Source of the DNA: Aphelenchoides besseyi
Taxonomy: Eukaryota > Nematoda > Chromadorea > Rhabditida > Aphelenchoididae
Assembly (NCBI GenBank): GCA_024699855.1
Contig: JAMPIQ010000001.1
Span: 15,686,001 to 15,750,000 of the forward strand
Length of the DNA: 64,000 bases
Direction: 5' to 3'
Part shown: positions 22,490 to 34,287 of the stretch, piece by piece
Numbering within the stretch: position 1 is the first letter of the stretch
How the letters are laid out: each line of letters begins with the position of its first letter
Notes under the pieces: model-generated
Told to the model about the DNA's origin: nothing
Databases searched by the model: none
What the model saw: the letters and a program-made list of their open reading frames with translations, nothing else
Position numbers and translations under genes: made by a program

Positions 22490-25422
22490 TCAGTTTACAG
22501 AGTTGTTGAAGAAAACAAGCGAAATTTGCACCGTAACGTTCAGCGTTCGTAAAAAGCTGATAACTTGAAGCACCAACGGCCATCCACTTTCTTCCAATTC
22601 TTTGAGATCCGTGAATATTCTCGCTCGGATTCTTCTATCAAATGAGTCTTTGGCATCAATCTCCATCTCATCGTCTTTCAATTTCAAATTCAAATCCACA
22701 AATTTCGAGATTAGTTCGCGTACGAACGTCGGGGATTTCAACTCCGCCGGGTTGCTGTTCGGTGATGCAGAAGACAACAAATTGAAAGTCTCACTAAAAA
22801 GAAACATCAAAAAAGAAGCGCAAAACACACGTACGAATGAATCTGTTCGGCTAGAGAAACCAATTCAGATTACAGAAAATGACTCCATTCCATGGGCATT
22901 TCGTCCAGTTCGTTCAGAATTGTGTTCATTGCCTTCACAGCGCTAGTGGTTGTCGTTGCTCCACCACTTGCGTCTCGATGTCGATTCGCCAATTCGATCG
23001 TCGATTTGATACACAAATGTGGTGGTTGTTCGGTTCCGTCAGTGTGGATTGTCGGATGATGAGCAGCTTGTAATCCACGAGCTCCAATCGATTTGTCCGA
23101 ATGATCAACGTAATCGAACTTTTGCGGATCCAAAACGCTCGTCGACTATAACCCCCCAATTTTCCTATAATTCGAAGTGCAGACATCGCACACAATTGAT
23201 CTTGAGTGTAAAGTGCTCGCCATAGCCCTTTCATCAAATCGGCTCGAACCGGAGACCTATGATCGTAGAAATAGTCGGGTTGAAGATTGTCAACGCACAG
23301 CTCCAAAGTTCGAAGACCTTAAAGGACAGGTTTGTTTTACCACACTGAATTGTTCAGTTTACCTTGTTGAACAAGTGGCGGTGTTCCATGTAACGCACGG
23401 ACCAGTGGATCCGTGAGTAAGAGCAAATAAGGTAAAAGTGATGATGATCGAACGGGTACAGTCAAACACAACTCAACGAAAAGCTCGTGAATTGGCTGCT
23501 TATGTGAACCGTTTTGGAAACAATTGAGTTGTTGTAGAATGGAAGATAGCAACGGCAAAAACTGTTGATACAAGTGATCGTGGGAGCCGGTGTCAATTGA
23601 AGGAAACAACGCTCTAAGCAAATGAAAGTAGGGAGGTGGTTCCCGCGAATGGAGAGCCAATTGAGTCGATTTGGCAACAGTTTGATGAAGAAAAGGCTAC
23701 GAAACGAATTGGTATAGATTCTCAACTTTTTAACTAACCATAAGCATTTGTTCGTGTTCCGAGTTCTTTTGTTGTGCCTCAGCTCCTGCACCACGTTGTG
23801 CGTTGGCCAATTGACCGGAACGTAAAACGGCGGCGAAAATTTGTTTGAAAATTCTCAAGTAGACTTGAGTTATGTCATGATTGGAGACCATATCGGGCAT
23901 AGTCCGTGGCATATGTCGCATGAGAATGCTTCCGGCAACTGTTGAGGTTCTTCGTTTCTCGTCCAGGAATTGATTGGAAACCGCGTGGATTCGCAATCAG
24001 ACGGCCGATAAAGAATCCAAATTGCTCGGAAAAAATTCGTTTGAAGATTGAAAGTTCAACGTCGATAAACTGAAACAGCAAAGCTAATTGAATTCAAGCT
24101 GAGAAAACCATACAATACTAGCAAACATCTCCATTATCTCCACTTCGTCTTTCTGCATGAACTTCATCTGATTTGCACTTTGAGCGTGTTGAGCAACCAA
24201 ACGAAAAACATCAAAAGACCGAAGAACATAAACAAACAGATTGGAATACAGACGCCTTTCATCGTCCATTGATGAGTCTAAATTGAAAGATGTGGACGAG
24301 TAAATTTAAAGGGACGTACTTTCTGTTAGATGACATTTTCCCAAATGATAGCAAATGACCTTTGATGCTTGAACGATGATTCGAATAATCGATCTGCATT
24401 CTTTCATGTCCATCGGCGGTCTTTGCTGTGTCGATTGAACAGCAAATGACTCTGAATCACGAAGATTCTCAGTAGTTGATTGAGTTGTAGCGGTAGATTG
24501 AGCTAATTGGTTGGTATGAGCTTCACGTTTCGTTTTTTCAATAGCATTCAGTAATTGCGGTAGATAGTACTTGGCGATGATCTCTGCTTTCTTAGTCAAT
24601 GCTCTCAACGCAGACATCAACACATCTCGTGCCTAAACAATTGGTCAGACTTTACTGAAAACATTCAAGCCTACCGGTTCTTTTTTCTCATTCTCGGTAT
24701 TAACCAATGGCTCACACAAGTTCATTGTCAATTTGGCGTACATGGTTGATAAGTCGGGAAAAGTTGACTGTCGTGTATGCAACGAATGCAAAGCTTGTAA
24801 ACACTAAAAGAGAATTGTTCAGCAATTTTAACTCGTCGACATACTGAAGAAGCATATCATAAGTCAGATTCATTCGCAAGTGGTGAAGCAAATCAACGAG
24901 TTGTGAGTAGAGGAAATTCCTCAAACTATCTTGACTTGTCAAGGTTTCGCCCAACAAAAAACGATCGGAAGTAATTCGTGGAATGATCTTGACAAAGTGC
25001 GGTCGTAGATGTTCACATTGAAGAAAGATTTTGATTGCGATCATAAGCTCTCTGCGTGATGTAGTGACTTGCGGATTCAATAGTTCGAAAAGATTGTTAA
25101 TCAAATCGACCATAACGTTCAAATTCTCTTCGTAAATCGGCAGTTGCTAGATATGAAAGATTATAGTAAACAGTGAAGGGAAACTTACGGTCAGTTGCGG
25201 ATATTTGCTCATGTAAGCCATGAAGTCCAGAGACCGAATTTGCGAGGCATGGAACTCGTCGATCAACGACAGATCCAAAGTTGCTTCTCGTTTCGCTACA
25301 ATCGAAATGTATCTGATCAAAATGGGCATCATTTCGTGCAGTTTTGTGGTCATTTTGTTCGAGTGAATTAAGAGCATCATAAACGACGAAAGTTCGGCAT
25401 AGACCCGAACACTCAACGACGA
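22490..25422 (-). pseudogene. trr-1: Internal fragment of TRRAP / TRR-1 (HEAT-repeat scaffold of histone acetyltransferase complexes)
   Basis: From high to low coordinates the exons give YAELSSFMMLLI, IDEFHASQIRSLDFMAYM, LRNFLYSQLVDLLHHLRMNL, ALRALTKKAEIIAKYYLPQL, YFHLLRALFPSIDTGSHDHL, HELFVELCLTVPVRSSSLLP and GLRTLELCVDNLQPDYFYDH followed by RIIGKLGGYSRR. These match in order a region that in human TRRAP lies in roughly the first quarter of a protein of about 3,800 aa. The fragment starts right after an in-frame TGA near 25425 and ends at a stop at about 22490, so FAT and pseudokinase domains are absent. The frame also changes near 23985 inside an exon. It looks like a partial duplicate, not a working gene, unless the assembly is broken here. 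Confidence 0.82.
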
Positions 25423-25949
25423 TCGCGTTCATTTCTCACTCTCCTTTCGAACAGCTCTGAAAACAAGTCAAAACAATGACAAAAAAGGAGACTCACCAAT
25501 AGCTTCCAAGAACAACTCACTCACCATCTCAATCAGCGATCATCTTACGCGATTTCAACGGAAACCAAAATTGCCGTTTGAATCGCGCGTTTTGATCGAC
25601 ACGACTTTCGAACGGAAAGTCGATCGGTTTTTTTGGCCGTCTGTTAAGTCAACGGCGATCTTCAGGTTCGTCAGTTCTTTGCGACTTTTACTTTTCCATT
25701 TTGATTTCGTGCTTCCCGATTACGAAGAAGAGAACGACCGAGCCATTCAAATTTACGATGAAAACATCATGGTGCGCGGCCTAAAAGCGCTGAAAACATG
25801 GTTATCGAAGAACGCAAACCAATTTGCGATAATATTCTTCGCAAATTTGTCCGTGCGAATTATTGAGAAGCAGATTTATCCTTCCAATAATCATTGCGCT
25901 GTTATCAATGGTACTGGAACAGCATTGTCTTCACTGAGCTAATTTATTT
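25423..25949. other. Spacer between the TRRAP fragment and the helicase fragment
   Basis: Holds a 123-codon open frame on the + strand (25571-25942) with no recognisable motif and poor similarity to anything known to me. I treat it as unproven. Confidence 0.3.
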
Positions 25950-27535
25950 TTAAACTAATGGAAATAAACGTTTTACGTCGAAGAATTTGAATAGAAAAGC
26001 TTTGCGATTTTCGTACGGGACCTCAATGATCTCTTGCAGGACCCGTTGGTTCAAGTCGCGGTTTTTGTTCCGCACAATAACGCTCTTCGGCTTGCAGAAC
26101 ATATTCGACAACTGCATAATTTGAGGTGAAAACGTTGCACTGAAGAAAAGTGTTTGTCTGTTTTCAACCTAAATATAACCAGCGCATTATACAGCTGTAA
26201 CAGAGAGTACTTACGGATGGAAAAGTGGGAGAAGTGACCATTTTTTGAACTTCAGGCATAAACGACAACTTGAGAAGTTCATCGGCTTCGTCGAGAACCA
26301 AAAACTTCAACTTATCGTATTTCAACTGAAATGACAAACACAATCATAGAAGAAACGATCGAAATGGTACTTACGAATTGCGCTTTACGGTCATCCGAAC
26401 TCATGAAGTCAATCAGCCAACTCGGTGTTCCAACCAAAATGTTGTAGCCGTTCTGGTAAATGGATTCTCCGTTCAAATAGACCTTGTTGTCATAAGCGAC
26501 ATTGACTCGCACTGTGGTCTCTAAAAGTCGAAATCAGTCTTAGGTTGAGATCTTTTGCAACATACCGTACGCGAATTTTTTGGCTTGTTCGTGCAACTGA
26601 GCGGCCAACTCACGAGTCGGTTCAATGATCAACGCAGAAACCGAACACAAAGGTTCGGTCTCCTCCTGGTCCTTAAATTCGTCGTGCAATTTCTGGACAA
26701 TTGGCAACAAAAAGGCGGCCGACTTTCCACTTCCAGTCTCGGCTTGTCCTTTCACATCGAAACCGTCCATGATCAATGGCATAGCGTATTTTTGGAAGTT
26801 GCGCGGGAACGAGTAGTTCGAACGTTGATTGTTGTTCATAATGATCTCGTCAAACTCGGTTTCTTCCCATTTTCTGAAAACAAACTTGTATTTCCAAAGC
26901 TAGAAGTTGTCCACTTACTCAATGACAGTCAGAGGTTCGGGACCATTTTCGACGGTGACTTGTCCATCCAACGAATAGAAGTCGTTGGTTTGTTTGTGCT
27001 TCTCGTCTTCTTTGAAAATTTCATCGACACTGCGTTCCACAGGAATGTGAGATGGACGAGCTAAAAAATTGAACTAATTTTGAGGTTTCTACGATTCAAA
27101 CTTACCAATTCAATCCATTTCGCCACCAAAGTTGTAACCACCCGGACGGCTTCCATTGTCATTGTAGCCTCTTCGACCGCCACGAAACGGTGGACCGTTG
27201 TCGTAATGGCTGGATGATCCTCAACCTTCACGATAGGAATTGCCGCCGCCGTCGTTCGAGCGAGCAGTGTAGTCGTTGGATTGTGGACGCTGATCGAAAG
27301 TTGAAACAACAGTGGATTACTGATTGAATTAACGGATCTTTGATTTACTGTCTCCTCGTCCGCCTCCTCCTCGGCCTGCGCCGCAAAAAGTCACTCCACT
27401 GGAGTCTTCTGTAGAAACAATGTTCAACGTCAAATGTTGCAAACAAGCACTCACCGTCCTGCATGCCACCACGACCACCGCGAAACGAGTACTTTGATTA
27501 ATATCGATAAATGCAACGCAAAAACCAAAAGACAA
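25950..27535 (-). pseudogene. DEAD-box RNA helicase (Vasa/DDX3-like) with only RecA domain 1, likely a pseudogene
   Basis: An N-terminal RG-rich part (FRGGRGGMQDG, GAGRGGGGRGD, GGRRGYNDNG) is followed by W/Q-type upstream motifs (SFPRNFQKYAMPLIMDGFD), motif I AETGSGKS, Ia PTRELAAQ, Ib VGTPSWLIDF, motif II VLDEADELL and motif III FFSATF. It stops at 25950-25952 just after the domain linker, so motifs IV-VI of RecA domain 2 are missing and it could not unwind RNA. In the most natural frame two TGA codons interrupt the N-terminal part, at 27221-27223 and 27110-27112. Related helicases (LAF-1, VBH-1, GLH) act in germ granules and translation. Exons are separated by 40-60 bp introns, so this is a DNA-level partial copy. 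Confidence 0.8.
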
Positions 27536-28956
27536 AGATTTGACACAACAGTAAAGTTTTACAAGTATAGGAAAAATGGACAGGGAAGTTTAAGAGGCCG
27601 AGAACATTGATCGAACGTTCGAAAGAAGTCACAGATGAACGGATTGTCGCGAAATCAAAATGAAGAATCGAATTGCAGGAAGAATTCAAAAGACAAACGA
27701 AGCTCTCGAGACGTCTTTAGCGACAAGCATTGATTTGAAATTGTCAGATCGATAGCGAAATCGTCGAAAATGCGAATCGACTTTTGGCCTAAAAGATTCG
27801 CTTTCGCAGCCGACACCAAAACAATCATCGTTTTCCAGATGGCGTTGTTTATTACAGACCAATCGCGCTGCCATTTCGACTCGACGGCCTTGTTCAACCT
27901 CCGACTCATAAGGAGAGGTCCTGAGAGATTACCGCTACTTTTGGCTGAATTATAGATCAATCGATACTATGCTTTTAGCGATTTCAGTGTTTTCGGTTTT
28001 TGGCCAATAACTCGGCCAATTCTGCTACTGGGCAAAAAAGATAGGTATATTCAGAATCAGCGTAAAATTCCGCGTTGATTGATCTATAATTCAGCCAAAA
28101 GTAGCGGTAATCTCTCAGGACCTCTCCTTGTCAGTTTTCTTTGGCGCGTCTTAAGGAAACAACAAACGAATGGTGCGCTACGAATGGCGATTTGCCTTTT
28201 CTTTAAACGATGCGAGAAGAGTGTAATAGGATAGAAGCATTTAAGGTCAAATCGCCGTTGCAATCAAAGTCCCTGCCAATCGACATCAGACGCTTACAAA
28301 CTAGTTTTGTGCAAAAATTTACATGAAGCAAAGAAATAACTTGCGAGTGGATATTGAACCGATGGTATCGTTCGCACAGTCCAAAGGCCAATGGCGCGAC
28401 AAGAGGCGAGAAGAAATGAAACAGGAAGCGAACAGTTATTCCATCGAAAGGCCAATTTTGAAAAAAATTCAACGCCAACTACTTCAAAAGCATACGACCA
28501 TTAGTGTCCTAAGACGGACGCTGATCAGCTTATTCAAGGAAACGATCTGTCGGCTGACATCCGCTGGCTCTCGACTACTCGATTCAAATTGTTCGCAGTT
28601 GCGCTTAGTTTTGTATCAATTTCTTCAGCGTGAAAGTCGGTTCGATTTGCTTAGTAGTTTGACAGTCCAATGGACCTTTTGCTCAAGTTTGTTTCGACAG
28701 ATTCAAACCATTTCCTTACTTGTTTCACGCTTTATAGCAAATTGACATGGGGTCAAGGAGCTGAAAGCCGTTCAACCAATCGTTTACTTATCATATTTCT
28801 ACAACAACACTTTACAATCAATCTATGAAAACACCTTAGAAGACGAGAGTTCTTAAATCAGTTTGCATAGGCATTTATCGGGTGCATAATATCTGCCTTC
28901 AATTGACGATTTACGCGCCGACAAACGTATATGATCAACATGATGCTACAGAATAA
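27536..28956. other. Non-coding region around the foldback element
   Basis: Outside the foldback element no gene was recognised. A 140-codon + strand ORF at 28323-28745 shows no motif and I consider it unproven. Confidence 0.4.
27909..28129. mobile_element. Foldback element with 53-bp perfect inverted repeats
   Basis: Bases 27909-27961 (starting AAGGAGAGGTCCTGAGAGAT) are the exact reverse complement of 28077-28129. The 115-bp spacer has no ORF. A small non-autonomous MITE or palindromic transposon remnant is the simplest reading. Confidence 0.85.
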
Positions 28957-29226
28957 CTAGAAAGCAAATGCAAGAGTGGGTCGTTTGTCTCTTACCGGAA
29001 GCCGCTGATCCGCGCCTTCTTTGACCCATTCGATTTTCACGGCCATGCGCAATCGATCACGTTTGCGTTCCACACAATAGACGTCACCAAAACTGCCGGA
29101 TCCCAACTGTTTCTGCACGATGTATTGGTGACTGGTGGTCTGAATAACGGAATTCGGTGGTATAATTCGCTTATTCACTGCCGCCGGTAGGTCCTTGGAA
29201 GGTGGTGGTGCCCTGAAAAATGTCAT
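28957..29226 (-). pseudogene. Single exon of a TTBK/casein-kinase-1-like kinase (partial)
   Basis: Encodes PPNSVIQTTSHQYIVQKQLGSGSFGDVYCVERKRDRLRMAVKIEW, split here by eye: a glycine loop GSGSFGDV and a catalytic lysine in AVKIEW, typical of the nematode-expanded tau-tubulin-kinase-like group. The downstream 6 kb on this strand has no HRD, DFG or substrate-binding exons, so the kinase domain is not complete. A single leftover exon or 5' gene piece is the best call. Confidence 0.7.
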
Positions 29227-29423
29227 CTAGACATATCAAACACCCTCACTTACATCTTTTGCTTCCAACAAACGCGCTGACCACCACAGTGAATGAAACT
29301 CGAAGACTACAAGTCCCCAGAATTTTAAATTGAATGCGAATTTGATGCAAATCAGCTTTTTTGATGTTCGAATTTAGTTCTCGGCTGATCAACATCACTG
29401 ACCAACAACCACCAACTCAACTG

Positions 29424-30041
29424 ATGGAACAACTTGTATTTCCCATCCTCGTCAGCAACCTTCTTGCTATTCAACTGATTTTTCAATGTGCAACAGTAAG
29501 TGGAAGCTTCATACCGACTCAAGGATTCTGTTTAGAAGAAATCGAAGGAGAAGACAACCAAACGACAACGGAAACCTCGAAATGTTGTCGACAAACAGGA
29601 AAACGGTTAGATGACCTTTATTTGAATATCCACTTCTGTTTTAGAACTGCAGATTCGTCGACCTAAGAAGGATGGAGTTGCGGGCACTTACGATCCGAAT
29701 TACCAGACCTTGGCCGGAATCAACGATCGCGCATTTGATCCCCAACCGAAACCGCCGGCAGATCAAGGCGCATTAGCTGGAACCCATGATCCTAACTACC
29801 AGGTCAGCCTTCGACTATCAATCCATTAAACTCGTTGTTCCAGACTCTGGCAGCCATCGACAACAACTGCTTCCAGAAACCTAATGGTGCTTTCCCACGC
29901 CCAGACGGTGGCTTCGCGATTCCGCCCGCGAAATCTCCGGCCGCTCCTCCGCATCCTCCAGCACAGTTGGGAATGGCACAGACTCACGATCCGAATTACC
30001 AAACTTTGGCGGGAATAGGAGGCGACGTGTTCAAGAAGTGA
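29424..30041 (+). CDS. Secreted nematode protein with DPNYQTLAGI repeats
   Basis: Starts MEQLVFPILVSNLLAIQLIF, a clear signal peptide, then TQGFCLEEIEGEDNQ. Later exons (about 29655-29801 and 29844-30041) carry three copies of a motif: DPNYQTLAGINDRAFDP, DPNYQTLAAIDNNCFQ (across a 42-bp intron) and DPNYQTLAGIGGDVFKK at the end, separated by Pro-rich linkers. Similar DPNYQTL repeats occur in small nematode-restricted proteins of unknown role. The exact border between exon 1 and exon 2 near 29600-29655 is uncertain since the simple splice does not keep the frame. Confidence 0.7.
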
Positions 30042-30271
30042 ATAGCAGAGTGGTTGTGTTCATTCGATCAATAAACGTTCCATACAATTGCAGCTCGGAA
30101 ACAACTTTCGTAGTTCAATTCAAATGTCAGTGGCTGTTGACAACAAAGTCCTTGGGGTTTAGAACAAGTGAACTTCAATATTCTCGTTTAATTGTCCGAC
30201 TACAATTTACAAGGAAACTCGTGAATATCTCCGGTAATCGTTCGACGAGAATGAAGCTCATTCCGTCTACT

Positions 30272-30983
30272 TCAACTCTGCTTAATAACACGACTCGCCA
30301 ATACCATCGTCCAAATGAAATAGATCTGCATGGCGCAGTGAAGAACTCCGACGAGTATCCACGAGGAGATGATGATCACCGCTTGAGTACGTCGATTGGT
30401 GGGCACATTCAGAAACCTGCCGCTGTGAGGATACTCGTCTGCGTAGATACACCAATTGGCGATTATGAACATTCGACCGAGAACTTCGACGCCCTGAAAG
30501 CGCGATTATTGTTGTCAGGGCCCATGGACTTACACTGTAGAGACACGGCAGAATGAACCAACGTTGGTTTTTGGTGTAGATTCCGTAGAGAATCACAATC
30601 GAGAGAATGATGGCACAGAGATCGGAAGCCAAATCGATGTAGACCGTCGTCTTTCCGTATTTCTTGTACAACGCGTAGTCCAACGAAAACGATTTCTCTT
30701 CGGGAGGCTAAAACAACAAGACAATAACCAGGAGATATCTATGGTTCACATTTGGGTGAGCAATAACATAGATGTTATTCATGAGACTGAACAGCGACAT
30801 TGCAATCACCCAAACGGCGAGGAGTTTGGCACCGACCTGAAGATCACACGTGGTCGTAGTTCGGCTTCCACCCTCACTTACTATGATAGGAATGCAGCAA
30901 CAACACGTCTCGTCATCGGCACTTCGTGACGTTGTCTTGGTGGTTTGCTGAAATGTTTTGGTGCGATGAGCGTTGGCGGCCAT
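30272..30983 (-). CDS. Multi-pass membrane protein, four predicted helices (LAPTM/MARVEL-like topology)
   Basis: Starts MAANAHRTKTFQQ; then a Cys cluster ETCCCCIPII, helix 1 GAKLLAVWVIAMSLFSLMNN, helix 2 YIDLASDLCAIILSIVILYG, helix 3 around VEVLGRMFIIANWCIY, and helix 4 VIIISSWILVGVLHCAMQIY. Introns of about 40-50 bp lie after CIPII, after AHPN and after LYS. The size (about 200 aa) and helix pattern suit the LAPTM-like group of small endosomal proteins found in large numbers in nematodes; a firm family call needs a profile search. Confidence 0.65.
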
Positions 30984-31049
30984 TTGGGTGGACGAAACGT
31001 CGAGGCTAAACAAGCTTTTCAGGAGTCCTTGCTGGTCACGATAATCCTA

Positions 31050-32129
31050 TGTCTTGTCTCAGCGTGACCGAAGATGGAATGATCGTTTGTACCGGATCGT
31101 GGGATTCATTCCTGAAGTCGGTTTTCAAGCTCACAGCCCTTTTCATGACAACAATCGTTTAGGATTTGGAATTAAAATGATCGTTCGGTCAAAAGTGGAC
31201 TTCCGTTTGGTTGCTGCGGTTCATTTTGCGTTTTCTTTGCCTCAATTTGCCCATTGGTTTCTCGCTAGTCATCATCCTTTTCAGAAGCGCTCACTTTCTT
31301 CGTTTTGCGCCCAAAGTAACAAATCGAATTGCCACCCACGACCCTCTCCCATACCCCAAGATCCGTTCCATGAAGTGTTTTGCCATTTTGTTGTTCTCTT
31401 TTCTTATTCGTGCGCATCTGATTCTTAGGCTCTCCAATCAAACGCTTCTCGCCAACTTCTACACTCGAATTCGATGCGCTGTTCTACTTGCTAACTTCTT
31501 TTGGCTCCTCCATTTCTCTCGTTCAAACCGCTTGCTCTTAGCGCAATTCTTTTATCTTCGTTTCTTGTTGCCATTTAAGCGTAATAATTAACAGAAGCCT
31601 TCGGGGACACGTGTTCCCGTCGAAGCTTCCGATTGTTCTGTGGATTTCGCTCACCAGTTTGCGGAATCCAAAACGCTTGCCGATTTCTCCAAGTTTTCTC
31701 TTCTTCATTTCTTTGTCCGTGTGTTTCTATTTGATTTCATCGCCTGTGTTTGTCGAAAGTTGTAACCACCGAATTTTCTATAATAAATGATTTCGTCGTT
31801 GCGGTTGAACACAAGTGCAGCTACTCGAGGGACGATGTCACTTTCCTGTCTATCCAACCGTTTCTTCAGTGATCTTATGGGCAACGGCAAAATGCTCGAA
31901 AGAGAAGGTGCTGACAACACGGGAATCCATGCGGCAAGTGCTTGGTGATGCACTTTCCAAATTCGTTTTCCCTTGATGTCACTACGCGAGTTTACGACGC
32001 AAGTCCTTCAATCGCAATTTGCCTGTTGACTGGTCGAGAAATGGTGGAGATCTTCATTTACTTTGGCTCAAATGAACTAACAAACGACACATCCGAAAGC
32101 TTGGAGTCTCGATTCTGTAAACGAAGAAG
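31050..32129. other. No convincing gene
   Basis: Several hydrophobic or Ser-rich chance ORFs on both strands (for instance + 31211-31591). No start/splice pattern or family is visible. Confidence 0.4.
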
Positions 32130-32690
32130 CTGTCGGATGTACGGCCGGGAGTTGGTCATCAATCGTTTACAACGAGTGGAACAACGTTGGTGTTATACCG
32201 GGTCATTTGATCGTATCAAGTGAGTTCAACGGAATCCATTTCAATACTTTCATTTTAGATGTGCTGTTGACGTTTCGATCTTCATTACAGCTCTCATTAA
32301 CCGGCGATGTACAACCCGGTTTGCATTGCTCTTATCATGTCTTTACTCTTTAGATTAAGATCACAGATTGCTCGATCACGAAGTCTATTGCAAGAAGCGA
32401 ACTGAAATTTGAATCAAATGGAACTGAAGAACCGTTTCACATTCCGTTTGCCGAACCGGTGGAAATAACTTCCGGCTGTGCGTATACTGTGTCGGCACTT
32501 TTTTGAAGGTTGGAAACGATCAATTATTGTTTTCTTATTTGGATTTTAGGGTCCTGATTCGTTTTATGGATCGAAGGTCAGCGATGAATTTTACGCAAAA
32601 GCATCAAACGCTCTTACGCTTCTCTTCACGTTTGCTGCCGGAACGAACAACGGTACATTCGGTGGACGATGATCAAATACCGTGTTTATA
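32130..32690 (+). pseudogene. PHR-domain fragment from a BTBD-type BTB/PHR protein, frameshifted
   Basis: Contains VINRLQRVEQRWCYTGSFDRIK, CAVDVSIFIT, SELKFESNGTEEPFHIPFAEPVEI, GCAYTVSALF, GPDSFYGSKV and LLFTFAAGTNNGTFGG, in the order of the PHR beta-sandwich of BTBD1/2/3/6. The frame breaks at a T run at 32499-32504 (ALF then EGPDS needs one T fewer) and again after NNGTF, where the DDQIP end is in another frame. The usual GFGLYGS segment is missing. No BTB or BACK domain was found upstream. It is a damaged partial copy. Confidence 0.65.
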
Positions 32691-32699
32691 GTTCTGCTT

Positions 32700-33092
32700 A
32701 AAGATGCAGTAAAACTGTAAATAGCATCACATTAGCTGTTGTTTTTGCTAGTCAACGATCTTAATCTGAACATAAACACTTTCATATGAAATGGAGAAGC
32801 AAGTTGATTTCGTTTCAAAATGAATTGGAGCTGCAGAATCTCGTCTATTTCCTTGAGAGTCACAACTACGAGCCTTGTGAAAGACTCAAAAGTGAAACAG
32901 ACGTTGGAGGTGTAACTAATGTTTTCGAGACAATGCATCAAGAGCACGTCTGACGAAATAGAATCAGATTGCAGAAAAAGGAAGAGACATGAAAACACGT
33001 ATTTATTTAAAATTTTCAATTGTCCACAGTGATTACAACAAAATGAGGTAGAAGACTTGGATGAATATAAAGACTTGGTAGTAAGATTCGAT
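32700..33092. other. 3' flanks; nothing recognised
   Basis: AT-rich, likely 3' untranslated sequence of the ubiquitin-like gene on the minus strand. Confidence 0.4.
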
Positions 33093-33623
33093 TCAATCAT
33101 TGGCCACGCGACGTCGACGCAGACCGGGATGACTAGTCAACTCTTCTGAATCTGGTTCTCTTTTCATGACTCCAAGTTTCTCGTAGAGATCAGCGATTCG
33201 AGGTTTCAATTTTTCGTGTAGCTCCGGAGATCCACTGAGAATACGATCGAGTTCCTTATTGTGGAGTACCTCAGCCAAAAGTGCCTGTCGAGCTACGAGT
33301 ATGTCCCTATCCTCTTCAAGATAGAAGTCCAAAACTCGGTTCTTTTCTAGTTTGTGTAAACCGTATTCCATGAGCATTTTATCATCTTTGAGTTCCGCTC
33401 CTAAAATCAAACAGCTAATCAGCAAAGTTGTTTTGAGCTTACGACGCAAAGTTGCAATTTGTTGGTCTGCCGGAACGCCTTCTTTTTCTTGAATCATTTC
33501 CTTCACTTGTCGGATGGTGTCGGTAGGTTTGACCTGAAATGACGGCAAATAGACAGACGGTAAAGTACGAACGTACCTCAAGCATGACACTTTTCCAAGC
33601 CAAAAATACCACTTCGATCTTCA
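33093..33623 (-). CDS. Ubiquitin-like-domain protein, about 150 aa
   Basis: Exon 1 starts MKIEVVFLAWKSVMLE at 33623; exon 2 gives VKPTDTIRQVKEMIQEKEGV PADQQIATLR and exon 3 AELKDDKMLMEYGLHKLEK. Together they have the ubiquitin fold pattern (TIxxVKxxIxxKEGxPxxQQ, then L-D-x-L-x-x-Y-x-x). The tail (LVARQALLAEVLHNKELDRI, DLYEKLGVMKREP) is helical and acidic/basic and ends GLRRRRVAND. There is no exposed di-glycine at the end, so it is not a modifier to be processed; a Ubl adaptor is more likely. More open sequence lies upstream to about 33900 (RLEHVLLSFAFIAFELVGID) and could be a further N-terminal exon. Confidence 0.7.
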
Positions 33624-34287
33624 TGATCCACGACAACAAAAAGAGAGCGTTTGATCGAAGATGTTCAACTGAAATCAAATCGACACTTGCAAATCGAAAA
33701 AACTCGTAAGCGATTGAGAATTTCAGAAAACACGTGATTGGGAACAAGAGAAAAGTTCTGCGCGAGCTCTTTGGGACTTGAGAACTGAAAGGAAAACTCA
33801 CTCGTTGGCTCAGAATCTATTCCAACGAGTTCAAAGGCAATGAATGCAAAGCTCAAAAGCACATGCTCGAGCCGTCCGTCTTGACCACCGGACAACATTG
33901 CCGCTTTCCAGAAATCTTGGCATTTCGTTCAACTTCATGTTCCCACCGATGATTTGAGCCCTCATCTGAAAGCAGCCACTGAACATCGTGGAAAAAGAAC
34001 TACGCATTCCGACCGACGAAATCACTTGAACGCTCGAGACGTTTGATCATCGCAGTTGGCATGTTCGAGTCACGAAGGTGATAGCGACTGAACTCGCTGG
34101 TCAACCACTTCGGAAAAGCACAATCCACACATTTGACGCAACTAATCACACAAAGTTCCTTGTTTGCGTCACAACAGAAGTTGCACGATCATTCGAATCA
34201 ATTAGCTCCAGGGATTACACTACAAACTACATGTAAAACGAGTAGAGTCGAGACGGTCGCTATAAAGAGACGACTAAGTCGAAGGTT
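33624..34287. other. Intergenic or upstream exons of the Ubl gene
   Basis: Minus-strand open pieces at 33690-33900 may join the Ubl gene; otherwise nothing recognised. A pair of + strand promoter-like AT stretches precedes the UGT start at 34288 but cannot be called. Confidence 0.35.

Noticed and set aside
28323..28745. 140-codon + strand ORF
   Set aside because: No motif or splice pattern; composition is like the surrounding non-coding DNA.
31211..31591. Hydrophobic 126-codon + strand ORF
   Set aside because: Looks like a membrane protein only because of a T-rich stretch; no start context, no splice sites and no family match.
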